A stretch of DNA of 32,389 nucleotides from the NCBI GenBank assembly GCA_900540295.1, contig UQFM01000014.1, positions 1 to 32,389 on the forward strand, read 5' to 3'. Source of the DNA: an uncultured Oscillospiraceae bacterium. GTDB lineage: Bacteria > Bacillota > Clostridia > Oscillospirales > Acutalibacteraceae. The position numbers were made by a program, and so were the translations under genes. This document shows, piece by piece, positions 1 through 5,962 of this stretch (position 1 is its first letter; each line of letters starts with the position of its first letter). Under the pieces are notes generated by a model that was given only the letters and a program-made list of their open reading frames with translations, was not told where the DNA came from and did no database searches.

Positions 1-47
1 GAGATACTGATCGGTCTCGTGGGCTCGGAGATGTGTATAAGAGACAG
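1..47. other. Illumina Nextera P7/i7 adapter (assembly artefact)
   Basis: Not genomic DNA. Bases 1-5 are the end of the P7 primer, bases 6-13 (ACTGATCG) look like an i7 index, and bases 14-47 are the complete Nextera read-2 transposase adapter ending in the mosaic end AGATGTGTATAAGAGACAG. Genomic sequence begins at 48. Any reading frame through here acquires the well-known artefactual peptide MCIRDR. The same 47 bp recurs inverted at the other end of the contig. Confidence 0.98.
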
Positions 48-199
48 GTATGGTGAAAAACGGCATCGCTTTGCCGTAATCCCTTTTGCCCCGATTTTAC
101 GGGCAAAAGCATTTTCTTCTGTACAACCGTTTTTGTCTCGGAATCATACAATGCCGCAGAGGTGGTATAGTTGCTTGTATCAATTCCCAGATACCGCAT
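48..199 (-). CDS. Peptidase M22 / glycoprotease-like protein (N-terminal fragment)
   Basis: Fifty codons are visible before the contig runs into adapter, so this is a 5' fragment only. The start ATG at 199 lies inside the 3' end of nusB with a 20 bp overlap in another frame. The protein begins MRYLGIDTSNYTTSAALYD and continues with GLRQSDAVFHH. From memory, this is the N-terminus of the M22 (TsaD/Gcp-like, ASKHA-fold) proteins that often follow nusB in Clostridia. GIDTSNYTT would be the first phosphate-binding loop of the ASKHA ATPase fold. It is not the canonical TsaD that makes t6A in tRNA, whose N-terminus reads differently, and the role of this paralogue is unknown to me. It is probably translationally coupled to nusB. 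Confidence 0.75.
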
Positions 200-596
200 T
201 GCCAAGACTCCTTATAAATGAACCTAAAATTCCGTTGATAAATGCGGCGTCGTCAGCGGTTGCATATTTTTTTGCAAGTTCCACCGCCTCGTTTGCAGAA
301 ACACCGTGCGGAATGGAATCCACAAACAGTATTTCACAAATCGCTAAACGCAAAACGGAAAGCGTTACTTTGGAAAGGCGTTCAAGTTTCCAGCCGATGG
401 CATATTTTTCTATAACTGCGTCAATTTCGGAAAGCTTTTCATATGTTTGTTTAAACAGCGATACCGAAAAAACAGACGGCTCCAAAAGACGCGCCTCAAC
501 CGCATAACCGATAATATCATCCGCCTCGGTATCCATATTAAATGCCTGTTCAAAAACTAAAATAAAAGCCTGTTCTCTTTCCTGTGCCCGTGTCAT
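180..596 (-). CDS. nusB: Transcription antitermination factor NusB
   Basis: NusB is a small all-helical RNA-binding protein. With NusE (ribosomal protein S10) it binds boxA and prevents premature termination in rRNA operons. The 138-aa product has the usual NusB length. It opens with the TRAQEREQAFILVFEQAF helix and ends with the family signature region HGVSANEAVELAKKYATADDAAFINGILG at about residues 97-125. The ATG at 596 has a GGAGG site about 7 nt upstream. It is the second gene of a yqhY-nusB unit downstream of spoIIIA, the same neighbourhood as in Bacillus subtilis. The downstream M22 gene overlaps its end. Confidence 0.95.
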   Translation of the reverse strand: MTRAQEREQAFILVFEQAFNMDTEADDIIGYAVEARLLEPSVFSVSLFKQTYEKLSEIDAVIEKYAIGWKLERLSKVTLSVLRLAICEILFVDSIPHGVSANEAVELAKKYATADDAAFINGILGSFIRSLGNAVSGN

Positions 597-621
597 TTTT
601 TGTCCTCCATAAAAGCCAAAT

Positions 622-650
622 AAGCCCTCCGCGCAAATACGGCGGAGAGC
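622..650 (-). other. Intercistronic hairpin between yqhY and nusB
   Basis: CTCCGC and GCGGAG pair around a short loop, with partly pairing flanks, just upstream of the nusB ribosome-binding site. On the coding (minus) strand there is no clean run of T after it, so I read it as an attenuating or mRNA-processing hairpin rather than a full terminator. This is the only notable structure in the 60 bp gap. Confidence 0.4.
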
Positions 651-656
651 CTTGTA

Positions 657-1025
657 TTAGGAATTTGTTTTCAGTTCATTAGGTGCGCTAAAATCAATGC
701 CCTGTATGCTGACGCTTACCTTTGAAACGACCTTGCCCGTCATACTCTGTACAGCATTTTTCACACTGCGCTGTACGGCAGTGCTGACTGTTTGAATGTT
801 CGTTCCGTTTTTTACACGAATGTAAATATGCAATCGTACGTCATTATCTATCGAGGTGACTTTCACGGATTTTCCCGTCCCTGCACCCGACAGTAAACCC
901 GGTGCTTTGGCAGAAAAGCCGCTGAAGCCTTCCACATCTTTTACGGCATTGACGGCAATAGATGCAATTACCTCATCCGAAATAATAATTTCGCCGTTTT
1001 CGGCAGTTCTCTCATTTGCGGTCAT
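657..1025 (-). CDS. yqhY: Asp23/Gls24 family envelope stress protein (YqhY-like)
   Basis: The 122-aa product matches the Asp23/Gls24 family (DUF322). Residues 11-35 carry GEIIISDEVIASIAVNAVKDVEGF, the characteristic opening of the domain, followed by the KSVKVTSIDNDVRLHIYIRVKNGTNI strand region and a C-terminal amphipathic segment ending in VSVSIQGIDF. In B. subtilis, YqhY lies immediately upstream of nusB and has been linked to control of acetyl-CoA carboxylase. Here the accBC genes that separate spoIIIAH from yqhY in B. subtilis are absent. The family is cytoplasmic and may be membrane-associated. The gene has its own sigma-A-like promoter right after spoIIIAH. Confidence 0.9.
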   Translation of the reverse strand: MTANERTAENGEIIISDEVIASIAVNAVKDVEGFSGFSAKAPGLLSGAGTGKSVKVTSIDNDVRLHIYIRVKNGTNIQTVSTAVQRSVKNAVQSMTGKVVSKVSVSIQGIDFSAPNELKTNS

Positions 1026-1055
1026 CAGGGAAACCTACCTTCCAATGTTCTGTGC

Positions 1056-1085
1056 GCCTCTTAAAAACTTTCATTTTTCAGAGGC
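1056..1085 (-). promoter_or_regulatory. 5' leader hairpin of the yqhY-nusB unit
   Basis: On the minus strand, GCCTCT pairs with AGAGGC, and inside it AAAAA pairs with TTTTT, separated from the outer stem by one G-A mismatch and closed by a 6-nt loop. It lies between the predicted transcription start (about 1089) and the ATG at 1025. No T-run follows it, so it is probably an mRNA stabiliser or a control element and not a terminator. Confidence 0.45.
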
Positions 1086-1095
1086 TCGTGAGGTT

Positions 1096-1123
1096 ATTAT
1101 ACCACAAACCAGAAAATACACAA
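1096..1123 (-). promoter_or_regulatory. Sigma-A-type promoter for yqhY-nusB
   Basis: On the minus strand a consensus -10, TATAAT (1096-1101), is preceded by 16 bp and a partial -35, TTGTGT (1118-1123). The -35 abuts the spoIIIAH stop codon. This would let the housekeeping yqhY-nusB genes be expressed independently of the sporulation operon in front of them. Confidence 0.65.
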
Positions 1124-1651
1124 CTATTTTACTTCAACTAATGTAATTTTTTCTGCGGAAATCTCTGTTTTGTTTACAATAATCTCTTTAATCTGCACCG
1201 CACTTTGGTCATTTAGCGTTCCCTTTGCCAGCACGACCTCCGCCGTGTCTCCCAAAGCAACCAACGCTTTTCCGCCTGTTTTGGCTGTAATCAGATTTTC
1301 AATTTCCGCTTCCGCTTTTATGTTTGCAGACAGCTTACTTAAAGCGTCCCGCGCACTCTGTTTATCTTTTTCATCCGCATTTTTATTTTCAATTACCTGC
1401 GTCAAGGCGCTTTGTGCATCCGCATGTGCCTGTGTGCGTTTTAATTCCGCCGCTTCAAAATAATCACTGTTTCCCGCGTTCACATATTGCGCTGCACCTA
1501 AATTTTCTGCGGTAGTCTCCTCCTGTGCAGGGGTGCCGCGGTTGATTTCGCTTATCGGCTTGGTGTAATACCAGTTTACATACACCGCCGCCGCAAGTGC
1601 AACAATGAGACCGAAAAAAACAATTTGCTTTTTACCGATAATTTTTGACAT
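1124..1651 (-). CDS. spoIIIAH: Stage III sporulation protein AH
   Basis: SpoIIIAH is the mother-cell half of the channel that joins mother cell and forespore through an interaction with forespore SpoIIQ during engulfment. The 175-aa product starts with a short cytoplasmic KKQIVFFG segment and one transmembrane helix (about residues 8-26, ending AVYVNWYY, a recognisable SpoIIIAH motif). An acidic linker, a helical region and a C-terminal ring-building (YscJ/FliF-like) domain follow. It is shorter than the B. subtilis protein (about 218 aa), with the difference in the linker. Its GGAGGAG site lies within the end of spoIIIAG, two bases upstream of it in the operon. Confidence 0.95.
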   Translation of the reverse strand: MSKIIGKKQIVFFGLIVALAAAVYVNWYYTKPISEINRGTPAQEETTAENLGAAQYVNAGNSDYFEAAELKRTQAHADAQSALTQVIENKNADEKDKQSARDALSKLSANIKAEAEIENLITAKTGGKALVALGDTAEVVLAKGTLNDQSAVQIKEIIVNKTEISAEKITLVEVK

Positions 1652-1653
1652 AA

Positions 1654-2205
1654 TTACTCCTCCGCTGGTTTCATTTTTAATACACTGATGCGGTTTGCAC
1701 CGATGCCAAGCGCCGCGCTCACCGCATTTGTGATTTGGTTTACTACGGACGGGTTTCCGCCGCCGTCACATACAATGATTACACCTTTGACCTTAGGGGC
1801 GTTGGTTTTTAACAGAATACCCGTATCCCCCGTATCACTGTCTACCAATACATACTTTGAATCAAAGCTTTTTTGTTCTGTATCGCCGTCATTTTTCACG
1901 TTGTTTTTTTCATCGGAAGCATAGATTTTTTCATCCGAGCTTTCCATGGTTAACATAACCTGTACTCGGCCTGCGCCTTCCATTTGCGTAATCAGTGCAG
2001 ATAATTTTTGCTCGGTTTGGGAACAAAAATCGGTTTCTTTGGTTTCCGTTTGGCTCTTTGGCTCTTTTGCACTTTTATTACTTCGGGGATTCGGCAGCAG
2101 TTCCGAAAGACCTAAAAGCAAAATGCCGAGCACACCGAGTATCGCCAAAACCCTTACACGTTTTTCTGTTTTAAACAATTCTTTGATATGTAAAATTTTT
2201 CTCAT
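1654..2205 (-). CDS. spoIIIAG: Stage III sporulation protein AG
   Basis: SpoIIIAG forms a large oligomeric ring in the intermembrane space of the SpoIIIA-SpoIIQ complex. The 183-aa product has a cytoplasmic N-terminus, one transmembrane helix (about residues 18-37, VLAILGVLGILLLGLSELLP), and a variable charged stretch (about 40-105). The conserved C-terminal ring-building motif domain includes GILLKTNAPKVKGVIIVCDGG and an ending typical of the family (ITNAVSAALGIGANRISVLKM). The ATG at 2205 has an AGGTG site that overlaps the spoIIIAF stop codon, so translation is coupled. Confidence 0.95.
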   Translation of the reverse strand: MRKILHIKELFKTEKRVRVLAILGVLGILLLGLSELLPNPRSNKSAKEPKSQTETKETDFCSQTEQKLSALITQMEGAGRVQVMLTMESSDEKIYASDEKNNVKNDGDTEQKSFDSKYVLVDSDTGDTGILLKTNAPKVKGVIIVCDGGGNPSVVNQITNAVSAALGIGANRISVLKMKPAEE

Positions 2206-2209
2206 GCTT

Positions 2210-2656
2210 TCACCTGTCTATTCGGACGATTTCTGCGGGAATATCAAGCTCTTCCTGTAAACAGGAAAGAATTCTATCTGTATCTGCATCCGTTTTTAAC
2301 TCAAGAGAAGTCAAAATAAGATATTGTTCGGCATCTGTTTCGGTATGTATCTGTATTGTATCAATATCTATCCCCTTTTCTGTAAGCGCATTACAGATTG
2401 CTTGCTTCAGTGCCGCATCATAAGCACTTTTTTCTTGTATTTCCGTATAATCGTACCATTCTGTTTTCGGAAGAAAGGTTTCGGAATTCAAATCCAATTT
2501 TGTAAACGGCTGCAGCATAACGAAAAGCATAAGCAAAACCATAAGTGTTTCGCCTGCTTTTTTTATATTTCCCTGCGGAAAAATAATTTTAAACAGTACA
2601 ACCGTCACTGCAAAAACACAAACCGAAGAACCCCAAGTTATAACACTTTCCATCAT
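2210..2656 (-). CDS. spoIIIAF: Stage III sporulation protein AF
   Basis: SpoIIIAF is a small inner-membrane component of the mother-cell SpoIIIA complex. The 148-aa product has two N-terminal transmembrane helices (about residues 10-25 and 34-52) joined by a short loop with FPQGNIKK. A soluble domain of about 90 residues follows that would face the intermembrane space and resembles the ring-building folds of AG and AH. Two adjacent ATG codons (2656 and 2653) follow an AGAGG site in the spoIIIAE stop region. Either could be used. Confidence 0.92.
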   Translation of the reverse strand: MMESVITWGSSVCVFAVTVVLFKIIFPQGNIKKAGETLMVLLMLFVMLQPFTKLDLNSETFLPKTEWYDYTEIQEKSAYDAALKQAICNALTEKGIDIDTIQIHTETDAEQYLILTSLELKTDADTDRILSCLQEELDIPAEIVRIDR

Positions 2657-2657
2657 T

Positions 2658-3785
2658 TTATCCTCTGAACTGCAATATAATGCCTGTAGAAACGGTAAAT
2701 AAAAATGCTGTAAAAATCACCAAAACATTTACAAGCGATATTGTGGCGCCGATACCGTCAAGCATTTTTTGGATTTGTGCCAATCCCAAAGTTCCGCTGA
2801 CTGCAGACGCAAATGCAACGGCAAGATGCCATAATAACAAATCTATAATTACAGGCAGATTTATCAAAGCAATTACCAAAATACCGAAAAAGCCGACTGT
2901 ATTTTTAATTAAAGCGATACTGCCGAGAATGGAAGTCAAGCTGTCGCCGAGCGCACTGCCGACAATCGGCACCGTACTGCCCACCAGGGTTTTAACGCCT
3001 TTTACCGCAACAGAATCTCCCGAAAAAGCCAACGAACCCTTTATTGCCAATAAACCTGTGAATACGGCTGAAAACATGCCCAAAGCAATTTGAATGAATT
3101 TTTTTAAAAAAGCCGCTATGCTGTCAAACGAAAATTTGCTTTCAATGCCGTTTAAAATATTCAGTACAAAAAACACCTGTATAATCGGCAACAGTGCATA
3201 AATTTGAAATTCTGAGAAAATATTGGATATCCCAACCATTACAGAACTGTATGCGGCAGACGTCAGAGGCTTACCGCTCATAGCAATAATACCTGCAAAG
3301 CCCGGAATATAAATCAGCATAAAGTCAGAGCAAAGCTGTATTGCGGAAAAAGCGGCGGCAAGGACTTTGGAAACAGACGGCAGGATAAGCATTACAATCC
3401 AAAGGGTTGCTAGCAGTGCATATACAGTATGTATACTGCCGCTTTGCTGTGTAAATCCGGATAAAACGGCGTACAATACTATAAAGGCTAAAATCATGCC
3501 GAGAGCGCGCAAAGGTTCACGGAGTTTTCCGCGCACAACATCCAGCAATTCCTGAATCACCGTGCGCGGTGAAAGGGAAAGCAGAGATTCAAAACTGATT
3601 TCCTCCAATCCCAAATCCGCAATAGCTGCTTTTGTATCTGCATCGACTGCGTCGTAAATTTCCGAAAATATAGCTTCCGCATCCGAAAGTTCCGAAGATT
3701 CATAAGCGGCGGCGGATACGGAAAAAGTGCAAACCGATAATATGAGAATGAGAGAAAACACAGCAATTTTTTTTAAACGTCTCAT
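2658..3785 (-). CDS. spoIIIAE: Stage III sporulation protein AE
   Basis: SpoIIIAE is the large polytopic membrane protein of the SpoIIIA complex and a candidate for its transport core. The 375-aa product begins with a basic signal peptide (MRRLKKIAVFSLILIL, probable cleavage near SVSAAA), then an extracytoplasmic segment and about eight hydrophobic helices. I set the start at the ATG at 3785, not the longer frame to 3911. It gives the signal peptide at the N-terminus and a 4 bp ATGA overlap with the spoIIIAD stop. The longer version would add 42 residues encoded antiparallel to nothing conserved. The length is close to that of the B. subtilis protein. Confidence 0.95.
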   Translation of the reverse strand: MRRLKKIAVFSLILILSVCTFSVSAAAYESSELSDAEAIFSEIYDAVDADTKAAIADLGLEEISFESLLSLSPRTVIQELLDVVRGKLREPLRALGMILAFIVLYAVLSGFTQQSGSIHTVYALLATLWIVMLILPSVSKVLAAAFSAIQLCSDFMLIYIPGFAGIIAMSGKPLTSAAYSSVMVGISNIFSEFQIYALLPIIQVFFVLNILNGIESKFSFDSIAAFLKKFIQIALGMFSAVFTGLLAIKGSLAFSGDSVAVKGVKTLVGSTVPIVGSALGDSLTSILGSIALIKNTVGFFGILVIALINLPVIIDLLLWHLAVAFASAVSGTLGLAQIQKMLDGIGATISLVNVLVIFTAFLFTVSTGIILQFRG

Positions 3786-4165
3786 GTGTTTAACCAACCC
3801 AATGAAATTTCTACAAGCTGTTTTGCCATCGGAAGCGCCATCAGCAGAACGGACAGTTTCGCAACGGTTTCGACAGCCGCGGCTAAAGTTTGTTCGCCGC
3901 AGTCTCTGCAAATATCTGCGGCAAGCTGTGCGGTAACGGATAACCCGAGTGCTTTCAGAAGAATTTTGACCAATACTCCGTTCTGTGAAAACAGATTTTG
4001 TATTTCCTCCGTTGCAGATAAAACAGACGACAGCGCTGTAATTACAGTTATACCGATAAAAGCCAAAACTGCAAGCTTAAACAGCAGTGCAAATTCCGGT
4101 CGGATTTGTTTCAGAAAAACCAGCACAACTGCACTGACGACACAGAGTACGACAAACTTTATCAT
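3782..4165 (-). CDS. spoIIIAD: Stage III sporulation protein AD
   Basis: SpoIIIAD is a small mother-cell membrane protein of the SpoIIIA channel. Its 127 residues are almost entirely hydrophobic helices, with the family-typical IRPEFALLFKLAVL segment near residues 21-34 and GEQTLAAAVETVAKLSVLLMALP near the C-terminus. I see no convincing Shine-Dalgarno sequence upstream of the ATG at 4165. The spoIIIAC stop is only 4 bp away, so translation probably depends on coupling. Its stop overlaps the spoIIIAE start by 4 bp. Confidence 0.95.
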   Translation of the reverse strand: MIKFVVLCVVSAVVLVFLKQIRPEFALLFKLAVLAFIGITVITALSSVLSATEEIQNLFSQNGVLVKILLKALGLSVTAQLAADICRDCGEQTLAAAVETVAKLSVLLMALPMAKQLVEISLGWLNT

Positions 4166-4169
4166 AGGC

Positions 4170-4364
4170 TTATAAATCGAAAATGGATTGAACCATATCG
4201 TAAAGTGTATTTAGTTGCGGAATTAGCATAACCGCAATAACTATAATCCCTGTAAGTACGGTCAGCATGGCATATTCATCCCGTCCCGATTTGGAGAGAA
4301 CCTGTTGTAAAACCGCAACAATAATTCCGATTCCCGCAATTTTAAAAATAAATGTGATTTCCAT
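4170..4364 (-). CDS. spoIIIAC: Stage III sporulation protein AC
   Basis: At 64 residues this matches the usual length of SpoIIIAC, a two-helix membrane subunit of the engulfment channel. The sequence contains the conserved GIGIIVAVLQQVLSKSGRDEYA, where the polar loop SGRDEY separates two transmembrane helices. A GGAGG site sits 4 nt upstream of the ATG at 4364, immediately after the spoIIIAB stop codon. Confidence 0.95.
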   Translation of the reverse strand: MEITFIFKIAGIGIIVAVLQQVLSKSGRDEYAMLTVLTGIIVIAVMLIPQLNTLYDMVQSIFDL

Positions 4365-4376
4365 ATTTCCTCCGCA

Positions 4377-4889
4377 TTACAGCAGCAAAATCATTAAAAA
4401 TACACCCGAAAGAATGCCCATAGCGCGGTAGAGTCTCGATTTGGTGTGTGCATCTTTCTGTAATTCTTCCGCCTGCATTTTTAACTGTGCAATGAAGTAA
4501 GCACAATTTGCACTTTGACCGGATTTGTCCGTTGAACCGAACGATTCGGAGAATGCTGAAATCAATTCCATCTCTTTTGCTTGCAGAGCGGAATTTGCCG
4601 CATATTTTTGCAAAGCGGTATTCCACGCCTTTTCCAAGGATTCACCTGCGATAAACTGCTCTTTGACGAGTTGAATAAAAGAAAAGTCCTGAAATTCCGT
4701 GCTGGCAGACAGCTTTTCCAACAGTTCTCCCGTAGGGGTTAAGGCATATTCGATTTGTGTTTGAATCACGGTAAATAAGCGCACAAATTTTTCGGTTTCC
4801 CGCACACGGTCATGCACCCGCACGGACAAGTGCATTCCTGTCCATACGCAAAAGCCCAGAATCAGCAATAGCCCTATGAGTTTCAGCAT
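4377..4889 (-). CDS. spoIIIAB: Stage III sporulation protein AB
   Basis: SpoIIIAB is a membrane protein with a fold related to GspF-type secretion assembly proteins, and is thought to work with the SpoIIIAA ATPase. The 170-aa product starts MLKLIGLLLILGFCVWTGM, an N-terminal helix typical of the family. A cytoplasmic helical domain follows, then a C-terminal transmembrane helix (AMGILSGVFLMILLL). I chose the ATG at 4889 with GGTG upstream, not an in-frame TTG at 4910, because homologues begin at MLKLIG. The first 80 bp overlap the end of spoIIIAA. Confidence 0.93.
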   Translation of the reverse strand: MLKLIGLLLILGFCVWTGMHLSVRVHDRVRETEKFVRLFTVIQTQIEYALTPTGELLEKLSASTEFQDFSFIQLVKEQFIAGESLEKAWNTALQKYAANSALQAKEMELISAFSESFGSTDKSGQSANCAYFIAQLKMQAEELQKDAHTKSRLYRAMGILSGVFLMILLL

Positions 4890-5832
4890 CGTTTTCACCA
4901 GTTCTGACAATTTCAGTAATTTTTCCGATATTCTCCTTTGTTCCGAGCGTCAAAACAGTATCGAAAAGTCCGTCTGCAAACAGAGGTTTGAGCTTCTGAC
5001 GCTGATACAAGGTTTGCACACTGTCTGCGTGTACGGTAGCGGCAAAGTGTACACCGCACCGCATACCGTCCGCAATCGCATGCACATCCTCGGCAGACCC
5101 GATTTCATCGCAAAAAATAATATCGGGCGAAAGTGCGCGGACAGCTAACGCGATACCGTCCGCTTTAGAGTATCCCGAAAGAATATCCATAGTGCATCCC
5201 CTGCCGGGCGCAAAGCTTTCTGCCGAAAACAGTTCACCGCGTTCATCTATAACAGCACATTTTACAGGTGTTCCGATATATCCTTCCGACAATTCCTTGG
5301 CTAAATCGCGTAAAACGGTTGTTTTGCCCGACATCGGCGCACCGACAAGAAGCAGATTCTGCAAACCGCTTTGATAACCGAGGCGCAGTGTTTCCTGTGC
5401 GGCATGGGGAATTTTTTTCGTGATACGGATATTTAAAGCGGAAATTTCCCGAATGCCGATAACCTTTCCGTTTTCGGTTACCGCTGTACCGCAAAGTCCG
5501 ATACGGTGTCCGCCTGTCAAAATTAAATATCCGTTTTTAAAATCTTCTTGATGACTATGTACAGAATATCCGCATACGTGCGTTACAATATCCTGAATTT
5601 CATGCTGTGTTACGCAAAATAAGTGCTCGGACGGCATGTATGTCGGTTTTCCGCCGACTGTAATATAAAAAGTTCTTGCAGGACTTGCCAAAAGAATCGG
5701 TCCGTTTGCCCGCAGACGAATTTCGGTTAATTCGTCTAAAAGACTCGGAGATATGTGTAAGAGATGTTCCCGTATTCTTTTGGGAAGTGCAGATATCACT
5801 TGCAGTACTTCTTCCCGAATTTTTGCTTCCAT
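4810..5832 (-). CDS. spoIIIAA: Stage III sporulation protein AA, ATPase
   Basis: SpoIIIAA is the cytoplasmic AAA+-like secretion ATPase that powers the SpoIIIA-SpoIIQ apparatus. The 340-aa product has an N-terminal domain beginning with the conserved LPKRIREHLL...LLDELTEIRLR. It carries a Walker A GAPMSGKTT (residues 164-172; families usually show GPPGxGKTT), the CAVIDERGE motif (192-200) and Walker B DIIFCDEIG (237-245). It is about 30 residues longer than the B. subtilis protein at the C-terminus. That tail is encoded where spoIIIAB already starts. The ATG at 5832 has a GAGGTG site 7 nt upstream and a sigma-E-like promoter about 20 bp further. Confidence 0.95.
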   Translation of the reverse strand: MEAKIREEVLQVISALPKRIREHLLHISPSLLDELTEIRLRANGPILLASPARTFYITVGGKPTYMPSEHLFCVTQHEIQDIVTHVCGYSVHSHQEDFKNGYLILTGGHRIGLCGTAVTENGKVIGIREISALNIRITKKIPHAAQETLRLGYQSGLQNLLLVGAPMSGKTTVLRDLAKELSEGYIGTPVKCAVIDERGELFSAESFAPGRGCTMDILSGYSKADGIALAVRALSPDIIFCDEIGSAEDVHAIADGMRCGVHFAATVHADSVQTLYQRQKLKPLFADGLFDTVLTLGTKENIGKITEIVRTGENDAETHRAIADSGLLRMDRNALVRAGA

Positions 5833-5850
5833 CGTTTTTCACCTCAATTT

Positions 5851-5879
5851 AATATATGGTTACTTGTCCTGAAATAGAA
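5851..5879 (-). promoter_or_regulatory. Candidate sigma-E promoter of the spoIIIA operon
   Basis: On the minus strand, CATATATT (5851-5858) resembles the sigma-E -10 consensus CATACAHT. Fourteen bases upstream lies TTCTATT (5873-5879), which matches 5 of 7 positions of kmATATT. Spacing is exactly that of the cwlD promoter in this window. In B. subtilis spoIIIA is transcribed by mother-cell sigma-E, which supports the call. Confidence 0.6.
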
Positions 5880-5889
5880 CAAGTATTTC

Positions 5890-5918
5890 TTGAAACCGAA
5901 AAAGCACTATGTTATACT
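5890..5918 (+). promoter_or_regulatory. Sigma-A promoter of the yfhO-like gene
   Basis: TTGAAA (5890-5895), a 17 bp spacer and TATACT (5913-5918) form a near-consensus vegetative promoter, which predicts a leader of about 35 nt. It diverges from the spoIIIAA promoter with about 10 bp between the -35 elements. Confidence 0.8.
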
Positions 5919-5962
5919 ATATGATGTATTTGAAGATACCGAAAAAGTGAAGGATTGTGAAT

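Noticed and set aside
5744..5766. Stretch resembling the Nextera adapter (CTCGGAGATATGTGTAAGAG) inside spoIIIAA, which might mark a chimeric join.
   Set aside because: The bases differ from the adapter at several places, and the reading frame encodes the conserved SpoIIIAA N-terminus (REHLLHISPSLLDELTEIRLR region) without interruption. The similarity is chance.
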